46,965 nt of DNA from Paenibacillus aceris (GCF_017874035.1 NZ_JAGGKV010000036.1:1-46965), one strand, 5' to 3'. Shown: positions 32,679 to 41,790, counted from the first letter of the stretch. Notes: generated by a model not told the origin, from the letters alone. A program made the numbers and translations.

Positions 32679-33212
32679 ATGATAAATGAAAGTGAATTTG
32701 ATAAAATCTTTGAAATCATGAACGCTTCATTTCCTGATAGTGAACGGAGAACTTATGAAGGACAAAAGGAGCTGTTATCCGATCCTCACTATCGTCTAAT
32801 TACTGAAAAAGACGCAAGCGACCATATTATTGCTTTTGTTGCCGTATGGGAATTTCCATCGTTTCGATTTGTGGAGCATATTGCTGTTGATCCGGCCATA
32901 CGGGGAGGTGGTCTAGGCGGAAAGTTAATGAAAGCGTATATCGAAGAGTCGCTAAGCCCGATTCTATTAGAAGTGGAACCTCCAGTTGCGGACTTGGCGC
33001 AGCGTAGAGTGAACTTCTATAAGCGATTAGGTTTTCATATTAATCATTTTGACTATGTGCAGCCTCCACTCCAGAAGGAGCAACCAGATTTACCGCTTAA
33101 GATCATGAGCTACCCTCAAACTCTGACGGATGCGGAGTATGCTCTTTACAAAGAAATATTGTATACCAAAGTGTATAACGTTCTTACCTTCACTGAGGCA
33201 GAACGAAGGTGA
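32679..33212 (+). CDS. GNAT family N-acetyltransferase
   Basis: A 177-residue single-domain acetyltransferase. The acetyl-CoA binding loop RGGGLGGKLM is at about residues 88-97 (motif A Q/RxxGxG/A), preceded by strand 4 (RFVEHIAVDPAI) and followed by VNFYKRLGFHINHFDYVQPP, the usual motif B. ATG 32679 has AGGAGAA upstream. Substrate not predictable. Flanked by two near-identical terminator units. Confidence 0.9.
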   Translation: MINESEFDKIFEIMNASFPDSERRTYEGQKELLSDPHYRLITEKDASDHIIAFVAVWEFPSFRFVEHIAVDPAIRGGGLGGKLMKAYIEESLSPILLEVEPPVADLAQRRVNFYKRLGFHINHFDYVQPPLQKEQPDLPLKIMSYPQTLTDAEYALYKEILYTKVYNVLTFTEAERR

Positions 33213-33217
33213 TGATC

Positions 33218-33262
33218 GCCAGGGAGTAGTTTTGCCGCGTGGCAGCTGTTCTCTATTTTTAT
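33218..33262 (+). repeat. family A remnant (inner hairpin), copy 24
   Basis: GCCAGGGAGTAG...GGCAGCTGTTCTCT resembles the long inner stem of copies 9 and 28. The outer boxes have decayed. Confidence 0.4.
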
Positions 33263-33273
33263 AATAAGCGTTA

Positions 33274-33340
33274 AGAAAAGAGCTCCTCGATGGGGAGCTT
33301 TTTTATGTGTAAGGAATATCTGAACCCAGGGGGTTGTTAC
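33274..33340 (+). terminator. terminator, second copy of the 32505 unit
   Basis: AAAAGAGCTCCTCGATGGGG then AGCTTTTTT, then TATGTGTAAGGAATATCTGA and ACCCAGGG, matching the unit at 32505 with few changes. It ends the GNAT transcript. Confidence 0.8.
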
Positions 33341-33472
33341 CTAATCAGTTGGGATTAGAATAAAAAAAATGAGATCCATTACGGAGGAACGGAATATTGC
33401 GTATCAGAATCATCATAGGCTGAAATGTGAATTTGAGAAGGAGTTTATCTTTTGAAAAGGACAGAGTAATTA

Positions 33473-33510
33473 AAATCCACAACCTCATGAGGTTGTGGAT
33501 TTTTCTTTTC
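33473..33510. terminator. symmetrical terminator between GNAT and AraC genes
   Basis: AAAATCCACAACCTCA/TGAGGTTGTGGATTTTT, a perfect stem with T on one side and A on the other, suited to ending both converging transcripts. Confidence 0.85.
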
Positions 33511-33563
33511 GGGCTTCCGAGCTAGCTTCAAAAACGCGTTTTCTGAGGATTAGGCATATGGAT

Positions 33564-34739
33564 TTAAAGCAGTCCTCTTTTATTACGGTATTGAAAAGGC
33601 GTGACGCCGACTATTTTCTTGAAAACTTTAGCAAAATGATTCTGGTAATCAAATCCAACAGCGATGGCAATAGCGTGAATGGATTTTTGAGTATGAATCA
33701 ACAGTTGCTTGCTTTCCCTAACCCGAATTTGATTTAGGTTTTCATTAAACGACAGACCGGTCTCTTTATTCACTTTGTCCGAGATATAAGAAGGGCTTTT
33801 TCCGATTTTTTTCGCAACATCATTTAAAGTCAGTTTTTCGAAGAAATGATTATTCATATAGTGAATCGTGTTCATGACTAGGGTTGAATAATTTGGATTA
33901 GAAAATTCAATAATGCTGTACGTAAACTTCAAGAAAATCTCCCGAATGAATTTATAAATTTCAGCTCGGGATTGGATGTTTTCAACCTGCCGAATAAACT
34001 TGTCCGCAAGCGTTCTAGCGTATTCATCATCGGTTCCTCCCTCGATTGCGATGGCACATGCGATTGCGCATAGCGTAATAAAATGATTTTTGGACGATCG
34101 CAGCGGATCGCCTTTTGCGAGCTCGATAGGGTCAAAGACTTGTTCTGTTGGGATATTTGAACTCGAATCGAAATAGTCTTGGATGGCCTTAATGTCCCCC
34201 GCCAGCATTTTTGATTTTAATAACATACCTTGCTCTATAGGAGTATGGATGAACTCCTGCTCATAGTAAATATGTACAAGTGACACATCGGGCGATGCGG
34301 GAAGCTTGCTTTCATGGGATAAAGTGTATGTTGTTGGCTGAGGGATGGCATCGGTATCGTTCGATTGAAACAGCCAGTAACAGATCCGGATCAGATTTTG
34401 AAATTTCTCCGTGCCCTGAGGCTCTTGCATCGGACCTAAGATGAGATTTAGATTTTCATTTTTTAAGAGATGAACATAAAATACCCACGAGTAGGGTTTT
34501 ATAAATATGAAATGTGGAAGATTTGACGACAGTATTTCATTCTGCTGCTCTTTCATGAATACCAAAAACTCTGAAAGTGAGTTCTGATCCCTATGTCCGG
34601 ATGGAGCTCTGGAGTCCATGAAGGAGAACAAGGTCTTAAATCCCTTGTCTACGCCCATAACGTTTTCCCCGGACATCAAATGTATGCTTCTAGCCTGTTC
34701 CTCGAATAAAAAAGTATCTATCCCATTATTTTCATTCAT
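33564..34739 (-). CDS. AraC family transcriptional regulator of the GH20 locus
   Basis: A 391-residue protein. Residues 1-280 are a PocR-like sensor region of the same layout as the AraC protein at 7397-8653. Residues 290-388 are the AraC DNA-binding domain (LTLNDVAKKIGKSPSYISDK and AIAIAVGFDYQNHFAKVFKK ending VGVTPFQYRN). ATG 34739 with GAGGC upstream. It is divergent from the GH20 gene across a 117-base AT-rich gap, so it probably controls the hexosaminidase-transporter operon in response to a glycan signal. Confidence 0.92.
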   Translation of the reverse strand: MNENNGIDTFLFEEQARSIHLMSGENVMGVDKGFKTLFSFMDSRAPSGHRDQNSLSEFLVFMKEQQNEILSSNLPHFIFIKPYSWVFYVHLLKNENLNLILGPMQEPQGTEKFQNLIRICYWLFQSNDTDAIPQPTTYTLSHESKLPASPDVSLVHIYYEQEFIHTPIEQGMLLKSKMLAGDIKAIQDYFDSSSNIPTEQVFDPIELAKGDPLRSSKNHFITLCAIACAIAIEGGTDDEYARTLADKFIRQVENIQSRAEIYKFIREIFLKFTYSIIEFSNPNYSTLVMNTIHYMNNHFFEKLTLNDVAKKIGKSPSYISDKVNKETGLSFNENLNQIRVRESKQLLIHTQKSIHAIAIAVGFDYQNHFAKVFKKIVGVTPFQYRNKRGLL

Positions 34740-34856
34740 CCAAATTCAAGCCTCTTCCTCTGAATTTTTTTATCCAAAACTCAAAGATATTATCCAATCT
34801 GCATTTCCGATCTTAGTATACTTGATTTAATCTTAAGATGAAAGGGGTTTCATAAA

Positions 34857-36833
34857 ATGGTAAATGCGCAAAGTATATTCCTGTTCCCGGTTCCACGGCA
34901 TGTTGTTCTTGAGTCGGGTCAATGGTTGAAACCAAATCAATTAACCGTTCGACTTAGTCCATCTACGTTCCCTGACAGGGGTGGCATTGAAGCTATGATT
35001 ATGCATCGGCTGCTTGAAATCACAAGCAAGCCGTTCACCGTGGTAGACCGTAAGCAAGAGGATGAGACAGCTTTTTCGTTTGTGTACAATGGCCAGATCG
35101 CGGAGCAAGGCTACCATCTTTCGGTTCAGGAGACGGGTGTTGCGATTGAATATGCGGATCCTGCAGGCTTAAGCTATGCACTGACTACGTTGAAGCAGGT
35201 ATACAACCAGTGTGGAGCGGCAATTCCATATTTGAAGATCGAGGATGTACCGGATTTGAAAGTCAGAGGCTTGATGCTGGATATTGGGCGGGACAAAATC
35301 CCTTCCATGCATTCATTATATAAGCTGATCGATTTAATGGCCGATCTCAAAATGAATCATTTGCAGCTATACATGGAAGGCTATTGCTTCGAGTATGAGC
35401 GCTATAAGAGCCTCTTCCCGGATGAAACACCGATAACAGCTGCCGAGATTCAAGCGTTGGATCGGTATGCCGCAGAGCGGTTTATTGATTTTGTTCCGAA
35501 TCAGAATCTCTTGGGGCATATGACGCAATGGCTTGAGAGGGAGCCATTCCGTGAATTGGCGGAATTCCCGGAAGGCATCGAACTGTTGCCGGGGGTCCAA
35601 TCTCCAGCTTCCACCCTAAACGTTAAAGATCCGAAGTCGTTGGAATTGGTTGAGAACTTGCTTAATGAGCTGCTTCATATCTTTTCATCACCGTTTGTAA
35701 ATATCAACTTCGATGAACCGTGGGAACTCGGGAAGGGCAAGAGCAGAGAAGCGGACCAGGAGTCCAGCACGGCCGATCTCTACTTGGATTTCCTGAAGAA
35801 AGTTGTGCAAATCGTACAAAAAAATGGTAAGAAGCCTCTCTTCTGGGGCGATACCGTCTTTTCACACCCTGAAATAATCAAAGAACTGCCTAATGACTGT
35901 ATTGTGCTGGATTGGATGTATGAAAATGAAAAAAACGGTTCTTTCGAAAATCACTGCAAAATGATGAAGGAATCCGAGCAGTCCTATATGGTTTGTCCAG
36001 GCACAAGCAGTTGGATGTCCATTAGCGGTCGGACCGATAACATGCTAGGAAATATTGCTGATGCGGCAATTAACGGTAAAAAATACAATGCAGCGGGTCT
36101 CATCGTGACAGATTGGGGAGATATGGGACACTGGCAATACGCTCCCATCAGCTATGCAGGCTACGTCTATAGCGCAGGTTTGAGTTGGAATACCGATTCC
36201 CTTGCTACAGCTGAGGCGGATACTGTGAACTATTTGAATCAGTCGGTATTCGAAGATGCAAAAAACGTAATGGGCAACTTCGTACTGGAGCTAGGCAACT
36301 ACTATCGATATGAGAATTTCCCAATTATAAATATGACAGCTATGTTCATCCTGTTGTCTTCGATGGGCGGCTTGAGTACAAGCGAAGTGCTGAATCATAA
36401 ACTTAACTCTCTCTTCACAAGGATTAATAATGAGATGGCCAATCTGCCAAAAGATGAATCCATTGATTTCATTTCGAATTTCCAATACGAAGAGTTGAGG
36501 CATTTCCTGGACAGCATGTCGAGCAAGCTTCAGGAAAGCGATATGGAATGTGCGGACAATCATCTGATCCGCGAAGAGTTCGAATATACGATTCGTCTCC
36601 TTACGCATGGGGTAGACCTCTATGAATATATTCTTTTGGAGCAGACCGAGCATGAGGGTTGGAGACAAGAACGACTCAAGCAATTGATTGATTCGATTAC
36701 AGCGATTAGCGATCGTTACCCTCAGTTATGGTTGAAAAGAAACCGAATTGGCGGCTTGAATCGAAGTATTCAGCAATTCCACTCTTTAAATAACCAATAT
36801 GAGACCAAGCTGAAAGAGCTATCGAAATTTTAA
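34857..36833 (+). CDS. glycoside hydrolase family 20 (beta-N-acetylhexosaminidase-like)
   Basis: A 658-residue cytoplasmic protein without signal peptide. Residues 1-115 are a GH20b-type N-terminal domain (IFLFPVPRHVVLESGQWLKP, ending GLSYALTTLKQV). Residues 125-430 form the TIM barrel (DLKVRGLMLDIGRDKIPSMH; NHLQLYMEGYCFEY; INFDEPWELGKGKS with the catalytic Asp-Glu pair at about 282-283). A helical C-terminal region follows. It would release GlcNAc or GalNAc from imported oligosaccharides. The stop is 18 bases from the transporter start, so the two form an operon, under the divergent AraC gene. Confidence 0.9.
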   Translation: MVNAQSIFLFPVPRHVVLESGQWLKPNQLTVRLSPSTFPDRGGIEAMIMHRLLEITSKPFTVVDRKQEDETAFSFVYNGQIAEQGYHLSVQETGVAIEYADPAGLSYALTTLKQVYNQCGAAIPYLKIEDVPDLKVRGLMLDIGRDKIPSMHSLYKLIDLMADLKMNHLQLYMEGYCFEYERYKSLFPDETPITAAEIQALDRYAAERFIDFVPNQNLLGHMTQWLEREPFRELAEFPEGIELLPGVQSPASTLNVKDPKSLELVENLLNELLHIFSSPFVNINFDEPWELGKGKSREADQESSTADLYLDFLKKVVQIVQKNGKKPLFWGDTVFSHPEIIKELPNDCIVLDWMYENEKNGSFENHCKMMKESEQSYMVCPGTSSWMSISGRTDNMLGNIADAAINGKKYNAAGLIVTDWGDMGHWQYAPISYAGYVYSAGLSWNTDSLATAEADTVNYLNQSVFEDAKNVMGNFVLELGNYYRYENFPIINMTAMFILLSSMGGLSTSEVLNHKLNSLFTRINNEMANLPKDESIDFISNFQYEELRHFLDSMSSKLQESDMECADNHLIREEFEYTIRLLTHGVDLYEYILLEQTEHEGWRQERLKQLIDSITAISDRYPQLWLKRNRIGGLNRSIQQFHSLNNQYETKLKELSKF

Positions 36834-36851
36834 CAATAGGGAGAGTTTATC

Positions 36852-38189
36852 ATGCAGCAGGTGGGCGGGAAGGTAAAATGGTCGTTTGGATTAGGGGCTA
36901 TGGGGCAAAATATGGTCTATGGGCTAATGACATTTTTGCTCTTGGTATTTTATACTGATGTGCTTGGAGTCAGCGCGGCGTTCGTCGGTACTTTATTTCT
37001 CGTTGTTAGAATATGGGATGCGGTGCTTGATCCAGTCATTGCCGTGGTCGTCGATCGAATTCATACGCGCTGGGGCAAATTTAGACCTTTCGTACTAGCG
37101 GGAGGGATTCTTATTTCGGTATTGACCGTTCTATGCTTCTATGCACCCGATCTTAGCCCAGTAATGAAGACCGTCTATGTAATCGTTACTTATGCGTTGT
37201 GGAATACGGCATATGCTTTGTTCGACGTCCCCTTCTGGTCGCTGGCGCCTGCTATGACAATCGATCCCGTAGAGCGGACCAAAGTGATCTCGATTGGAAA
37301 GATGCTTGGTGTTCTCGGTTCTACAATTGCTGGAGGTGCGTCTCTGCCTATGATACATGCAATCGGCAATGGGAATGCTGCTAAGGGATACTTCTGGACT
37401 GCTGTTATATTTGCTTTTCTCTGTATCTTGTTCAGCATCAATTTGTTTCGTCATACAAAAGAGCATAATATTGAGGACAAACAAGAGACGGAATCCCTAA
37501 AGGCAAGCCTGAATGTTGTTGTGAAAAACAAGCCGCTGCTTATCCTTACGCTCGCCGGATTATTTTTGGCAACCACAGTGTTATTGAAGCAGACTGTAGC
37601 GATATACTACATCCGATATTATCTGGGGAGTGAAGGACTGTTTGCAGCCTTTTCGTTAAGCGGCATGCTGTTCATGCTTCTTGCAATCGGGCTGATACCC
37701 AAAATATCAGCCAAATTTGGTAAGAAGAACACGTATATAGCAGGCGGATTCATCGGTATTTTGGCAAATACATTGTTTTATTTCGGACAACCGGATCAAA
37801 TCGTGTATTTGTTTGTAATGAATGGAATCAGCATGTTCAGTCTAGGCTTTAGCGTCGTTCTTGCCGCTTCTTTGCAAGCGGATACAATTGAATATGCCCA
37901 GTGGAAGACAGGGAAAAGATCAGAGAGTATCGTCACAGCTGTAGGTACTTTTACTGGAAAGGTAAGCACCGCAATTGCCGGCGCTGCGGCCGGTTATGGA
38001 TTGACTTTTTTTAAATATGTACCTAACGCGACGCAAACGGAAGCTGCTTTGAATGGAATCAACTTGATGATGTCAATCTTCCCGGCAATTGGAATTGCCC
38101 TTAGCGTTATTATTATTTGTTTCTATGATCTGACTGAGAAGAAGTATGCGGAAATTGTAGCAAATTTGAAGGGAAGAGAGCTTTCCTAG
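36852..38189 (+). CDS. GPH family sugar:cation symporter
   Basis: A 445-residue, 12-helix MFS-type transporter of the glycoside-pentoside-hexuronide family: GAMGQNMVYGLMTFLLLVFY, then WDAVLDPVIAVVVDRIHTRW with the family's Asp/Arg loop (helices 2-3), and DTIEYAQWKTGKRSESIV between helices 10 and 11. ATG 36852 with AGGGAGAG upstream. Translationally close to the GH20 gene, it most likely imports the amino-sugar oligosaccharide that GH20 cleaves. A decayed second copy follows. Confidence 0.93.
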   Translation: MQQVGGKVKWSFGLGAMGQNMVYGLMTFLLLVFYTDVLGVSAAFVGTLFLVVRIWDAVLDPVIAVVVDRIHTRWGKFRPFVLAGGILISVLTVLCFYAPDLSPVMKTVYVIVTYALWNTAYALFDVPFWSLAPAMTIDPVERTKVISIGKMLGVLGSTIAGGASLPMIHAIGNGNAAKGYFWTAVIFAFLCILFSINLFRHTKEHNIEDKQETESLKASLNVVVKNKPLLILTLAGLFLATTVLLKQTVAIYYIRYYLGSEGLFAAFSLSGMLFMLLAIGLIPKISAKFGKKNTYIAGGFIGILANTLFYFGQPDQIVYLFVMNGISMFSLGFSVVLAASLQADTIEYAQWKTGKRSESIVTAVGTFTGKVSTAIAGAAAGYGLTFFKYVPNATQTEAALNGINLMMSIFPAIGIALSVIIICFYDLTEKKYAEIVANLKGRELS

Positions 38190-38280
38190 CCATCCTGTAT
38201 CGTACTTCAGATGAATCTAAATCTGTAACAGACTTTGAACTCCCGATTTAGACAGTATCAACCAAACGACAACGAATGAA

Positions 38281-38823
38281 GTGCCTCATCATTTTCAGAA
38301 GGACATCCCCTTTAAAAGGGGTATCAAAGCGCTGTTTCGCAATAAATACTGGGTCATGATCACTATATTTATGCTTGCCCTCAATTTGCTCAACGCCGTC
38401 GGACATGCAGTCGGTATTTTCTATGCCCAGTATATACTGCATAACAAAGATGAGGTTGGGATACTGGGAGTAGTAGGCGTTGTTCCAATATTTATCGGAT
38501 TACTCTTTGTAGCACCAATTATCAAAAAGTTCGGCAAACGTAATTCGGCGATTTTCGGAGTAATCATTTTAATGATAGGTTGTATGATCTTGATTACTAA
38601 CCCAACGAATCTAACGACATTGATTATCGCCGCAATTGTCAAATCTATCGGGTCTGTTCCAATTGGTGCCACGGCATTTGCCATGCTGGCCGATACGATC
38701 GAATACGGAGAGTGGAAAACGGGTATATTTACGGAAGGACTTGTCTATAGCGCCGGCAGCTTTGGTGCGAAGAGCCTGAAATACGCATCATATGGGAAGA
38801 ACGCAATATCATTGCCGACGTAA
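38281..38823 (+). pseudogene. second GPH transporter, C-terminal half only
   Basis: A 180-residue frame carries a GPH symporter C-terminal half (IKALFRNKYWVMITIFMLAL; MLADTIEYGEWKTGIFTEGL; VYSAGSFGAKS). About six N-terminal helices are missing and no SD precedes it. The segment upstream (38195-38260) has short related-looking pieces in other frames. The frame then runs into HPr-like sequence, so two paralogous genes have been fused by deletion. Confidence 0.75.
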
Positions 38824-38952
38824 AGAGCATTTTGGGACTTATGGGCATGGAAGCGAAAAAAGGAAAAAGGAACGGTGCTTACACTTACCTTTGACGGTCC
38901 AGACGAGGAACAAGCCATGGAGCTTCTGTCGTCATTATTCGAGGGTAAGTAG
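38765..38952 (+). pseudogene. HPr-like phosphocarrier remnant
   Basis: Across three frames the sequence reads LKYASYGKNAISLPT, KSILGLMGMEAKKGK, TVLTLTFDGPDEEQAMELLS and SLFEGK: the second half of an HPr-family protein (the SILGLM segment around the regulatory serine and the DEEQAMELL helix). The active-site His region is gone. It lies at the end of the GH20-GPH operon, where HPr-like genes are known in Paenibacillus. Confidence 0.65.
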
Positions 38953-39029
38953 CGACAAGACAATTTTTCAAAAGCAATCATTTATAGCACCACTACATTA
39001 GGAACAGATACTTGAGAGGAGAGTTTAAA

Positions 39030-40217
39030 ATGAATTCAAACTTAGAAAACCCTTTGTTTACGAAAGCGTTCACTCAAAATCCACATCCTACTTATTCTCA
39101 ATTAAGGGAAAATGATCCTGTTTACCTAAATGTGCTTCCGAATGGCCAAATCGGATGGATGATAACGAGATATGAAGATGCAGTCGAAGCTCTGAAGGAC
39201 CCCAGATTTATTAAGGATTATTTAGAAATATCCGGCGCAGATAAAGAAACTGAAAGCGTTTTTACCCGCAATATGTTGTATGCTGACCCGCCCGATCACA
39301 AAAGATTGCGAGGACTTGTCCAAAAGGCGTTTACACCGCAAATGATAGCCGGGCTCCGAGGTCGCATTCAAGAAATTGCTGATGAACTGCTCGATAACCT
39401 CTTCGGGAAAGATAGCATGAATTTAATCGACGATTATGCTTTCCCGCTGCCAATTATCGTCATTTGCGAAATGCTTGGAGTTCCTTCTGAAGACCGCGAT
39501 AAGTTTCGCGTCTGGTCCAATACGTTGGTCGAGGGCTCAAACGGTGAAAATTTCGATGAAATGTATATTCACATGAGCGAATTCATCCAGTACCTTGGAC
39601 AGTGGTTTGCCAAAGTTCGGGGAAATCTTGGGCAAGATTTAATTAGCCAGCTTATCATTTCCGAAGACGAGGGCGATCGGTTAACAGAGAGTGAATTATA
39701 TGGCGTAGTAACGCTCCTCATTATTGCCGGACACGAAACAACCGTAAATTTGATCGGCAATAGCATACTTGCTTTATTAGAGCATCCAGAACAATTGAAG
39801 CAACTGCAGAATAATCCGGAATTGATCCATAGCGCAATTGAGGAAGTGCTTCGTTACAACGGTCCGGTAGAATTTAGCACATCAAGATGGGCGCGAGAAA
39901 ATTTGGAGTTCAAAGGCAAGTCATTCGCAAGGGGAGACTTAGTGATTATAGCGCTGAATTCCGCCAACCACGATCCGAACCGGTTTGATGATCCGGAAAT
40001 TTTTGATATTACCCGGCAAAAAAGCCAACACCTTGCATTCGGAACAGGAATTCACCTATGCCTGGGCGCCCCCCTCGCCCGCCTGGAAGGAGAAATTGCC
40101 ATTATGAGTCTACTGAAGCGCTATCCTCAAATCAAACTTAAGGTCGACAAAAACGAGCTTGAGTGGAGACCTGGGATGCTCGTCAGAGGAGTTAAAGAAA
40201 TTCCGCTTTCTTTATAG
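39030..40217 (+). CDS. cytochrome P450
   Basis: A 395-residue soluble bacterial P450, close in type to the CYP107 group. I-helix oxygen-activation motif AGHETT (about residues 235-240), K-helix EEVLR, and heme loop FGTGIHLCLGAPLAR with the axial Cys in HLCLG. ATG 39030 is chosen over a TTG at 39012 because GAGGAGA precedes it. No ferredoxin or reductase gene is adjacent, so it must use redox partners encoded elsewhere. Typical reactions are hydroxylation of fatty acids, terpenoids or macrolides; substrate unknown. A terminator follows. Confidence 0.93.
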   Translation: MNSNLENPLFTKAFTQNPHPTYSQLRENDPVYLNVLPNGQIGWMITRYEDAVEALKDPRFIKDYLEISGADKETESVFTRNMLYADPPDHKRLRGLVQKAFTPQMIAGLRGRIQEIADELLDNLFGKDSMNLIDDYAFPLPIIVICEMLGVPSEDRDKFRVWSNTLVEGSNGENFDEMYIHMSEFIQYLGQWFAKVRGNLGQDLISQLIISEDEGDRLTESELYGVVTLLIIAGHETTVNLIGNSILALLEHPEQLKQLQNNPELIHSAIEEVLRYNGPVEFSTSRWARENLEFKGKSFARGDLVIIALNSANHDPNRFDDPEIFDITRQKSQHLAFGTGIHLCLGAPLARLEGEIAIMSLLKRYPQIKLKVDKNELEWRPGMLVRGVKEIPLSL

Positions 40218-40330
40218 ACTCATGTTAGAGAATGTTTTATGCTGGATAATCATTTTGCCGGTTTCTTTGCTGGTGTTAGATGGGGCCATTCGCGCAAAAG
40301 CCATTTCAAAATTTACTTTTCCTGGCTAAG

Positions 40331-40367
40331 GAAAAACCACTGACCGTAACTGTCAGTGGTTTTTTTG
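40331..40367 (+). terminator. Rho-independent terminator after P450
   Basis: AAAAACCACTGAC/GTCAGTGGTTTTTTT around CGTAACT. Confidence 0.9.
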
Positions 40368-40429
40368 TATGCTTGTATTGCTTAAGTCAATAATGAAATG
40401 GTAAGAAGGAGGATGAAAAAGAGATAGCA

Positions 40430-40500
40430 AGCATTGGAAGTGTAGCCACACTTCCGAAATTTTTAAGGGTGTGCCCCTAACCCCCCGATCTAAGCTGAGT
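40430..40500. other. dyad plus C-rich tract resembling an oriT remnant
   Basis: GGAAGTGTAGCCACACTTCC (40437-40456) is a perfect palindrome of 8-base arms. It is followed by GGGTGTGCCCCTAACCCCCC and GATCTAAG. A hairpin beside a CCCCCC-CTAA tract recalls transfer origins of Gram-positive mobile elements, but no relaxase gene is present. Confidence 0.25.
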
Positions 40501-40762
40501 GACAATTCCATGGCGAAAAACTGAAGCTGCCGCATAGAACTGGGGTGCATTTATTCAGAAAAATCGTAATTGAGGTCATGATGAACTGCAGCATGCTAAG
40601 ACCGAATTGGTAGCAAATTACGCGAATAAAATGTAGTATATAAAGATGCCGCCAAAATTAACGAAAACTTATTATTAGCGATTCAGAGCATTGAAACGTA
40701 TCAGAATTACAAAACATTAACGATGATTTTGGCTTGATCGTGAAAATAGAGATATTTCATCT

Positions 40763-40850
40763 TTGAGGGCACTGTTAAAACCTTTTCCGTCTCATAATAT
40801 GGAAGCATATCCTGTTTCTCAGATTGTTGGAAGCGTAAATCGCGGAGAAA
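40763..40850 (+). pseudogene. HMCES/YedK C-terminal remnant
   Basis: The frame from TTG 40763 reads LRALLKPFPSHNMEAYPVSQ then IVGSVN. KPFPxxxMEAYPVSxxV is the C-terminal signature of SOS-response-associated peptidases that crosslink to abasic DNA sites. The catalytic Cys2 half is missing. The rest of 40560-41040 shows only short fragments (one ends ASLSVDRIFAIKPNGGMND). Confidence 0.5.
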
Positions 40851-41042
40851 AAACGCAAACATCATTTGAACAACAGGGACGCCGCAAGGCATTTTTTATA
40901 TTGGATCTCTATATTTTGTTATTCGAATGTCCAAGTTGGTGGTGGAAGCGCAATCGCCTCGCTTTCGGTAGACCGCATTTTTGCTATTAAACCAAACGGC
41001 GGAATGAATGATCCACCTGATGGTACAGATTGATTGATATTT

Positions 41043-41078
41043 AGGGAGTTAGCTGCATAAGCTAGCTCCTTATTCATT
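41043..41078 (+). terminator. terminator-like hairpin
   Basis: GGGAGTTAGCTGCATAAGCT then AGCTCC, followed by TTATTCATTTTTT. Confidence 0.55.
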
Positions 41079-41109
41079 TTTTGCGTTGATAGCTTTCGTG
41101 ACTTTCTTA

Positions 41110-41315
41110 ATTAATATGTTGTGTCAAAGTCCCCCGACAATGCAGATAGTGCAATGTAAAGGTGTCGGGTGACAAGAAGATGGTTACATTAAAAGTCGCT
41201 TGTTATGCGGCTTTTTCATTTTATGTCCTCAAGTTCTTGTCAATACTCGATGACAAGAACTTGAGGACATTCCCGAAATTGACAAGAACATTATGATATT
41301 CCCGACGGACCGTTC
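41110..41315. repeat. family C inverted-repeat element, long copy
   Basis: It contains GTGTCGGGTGACAAGAAGAT and the perfect palindrome TGTCCTCAAGTTCTTGTC/GACAAGAACTTGAGGACA (41223-41268), then ATTCCCGA, GACAAGAACATTATGATATT and CCCGACGG. Same order of motifs as 27604-27735. No ORF inside. Confidence 0.65.
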
Positions 41316-41344
41316 TAAGACATGGATGGATATAGGGGAGCTAA

Positions 41345-41475
41345 ATAACACGCCGGCGTGGAACGGTAGCCGCGTTATCCGTTACCCTCTGTAAAAGTTA
41401 GATAAATATGAATACCGCGGCAGCCGATTAAAATGATTAGCTGCTATTCGTTGAACTAACGGGCAGATTTCGTCA
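41345..41475 (+). repeat. family A repeat, copy 25 (expanded)
   Basis: A degenerate first box GGCGTGGAACGGTAG (41348) lies well upstream of the inner stem CCGCGGCAGCCGATT/GATTAGCTGC and the consensus last box GTTGAACTAACGGGCAG (41451-41467). Confidence 0.65.
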
Positions 41476-41537
41476 ACCAATATATGTAATAACTCGTCTT
41501 TCTAATGGGGATTATTGTTAAAAAGGAGTGTGAAATT

Positions 41538-41660
41538 GTTGACTAAAGTAAAAATCAAAAAAATCGCTTCGTATATGGGATTTATCGCTTCAGCTATTAC
41601 TGTTCGCCGCCTCACTATATGGCGGAGAAAAGAGCGATTTTCGCCAATTCAATTGACGTA
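41538..41660 (+). pseudogene. small membrane peptide gene, probably frameshifted
   Basis: AAAGGAG precedes TTG 41535/41538. The frame starts LTKVKIKKIASYMGFIASA and then becomes unusually basic (VRRLTIWRRKERF). One base out, it continues as LLFAASLYGGEKSDFRQFN, completing a hydrophobic helix. A one-base change near 41595 is therefore likely. It is the only gene between family A copies 25 and 26. Confidence 0.4.
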
Positions 41661-41756
41661 GAAAATATCCATATCCAACCGACAATAGCCTAATCCATTC
41701 TGTAAAATGTCAGGGGATTTGGCTATTTTAAAATAGGATCTGTTAAACTTTGCTGT

Positions 41757-41790
41757 TGATTCCATTGAAGTTACGGGCAGCATAGCTGAA
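41757..41790 (+). repeat. family A last box, copy 26
   Basis: GATTCCATTGAAGTTACGGG then CAGCATAGCTGAAT, consensus-like. The first box is not recognisable. Confidence 0.65.

Noticed and set aside
37131..37484. 117-codon minus-strand frame
   Set aside because: Antisense to the GPH transporter.
40353..40550. 65-codon minus-strand frame over the oriT-like dyad
   Set aside because: It runs through a terminator and the palindrome, with no SD and no plausible protein character.
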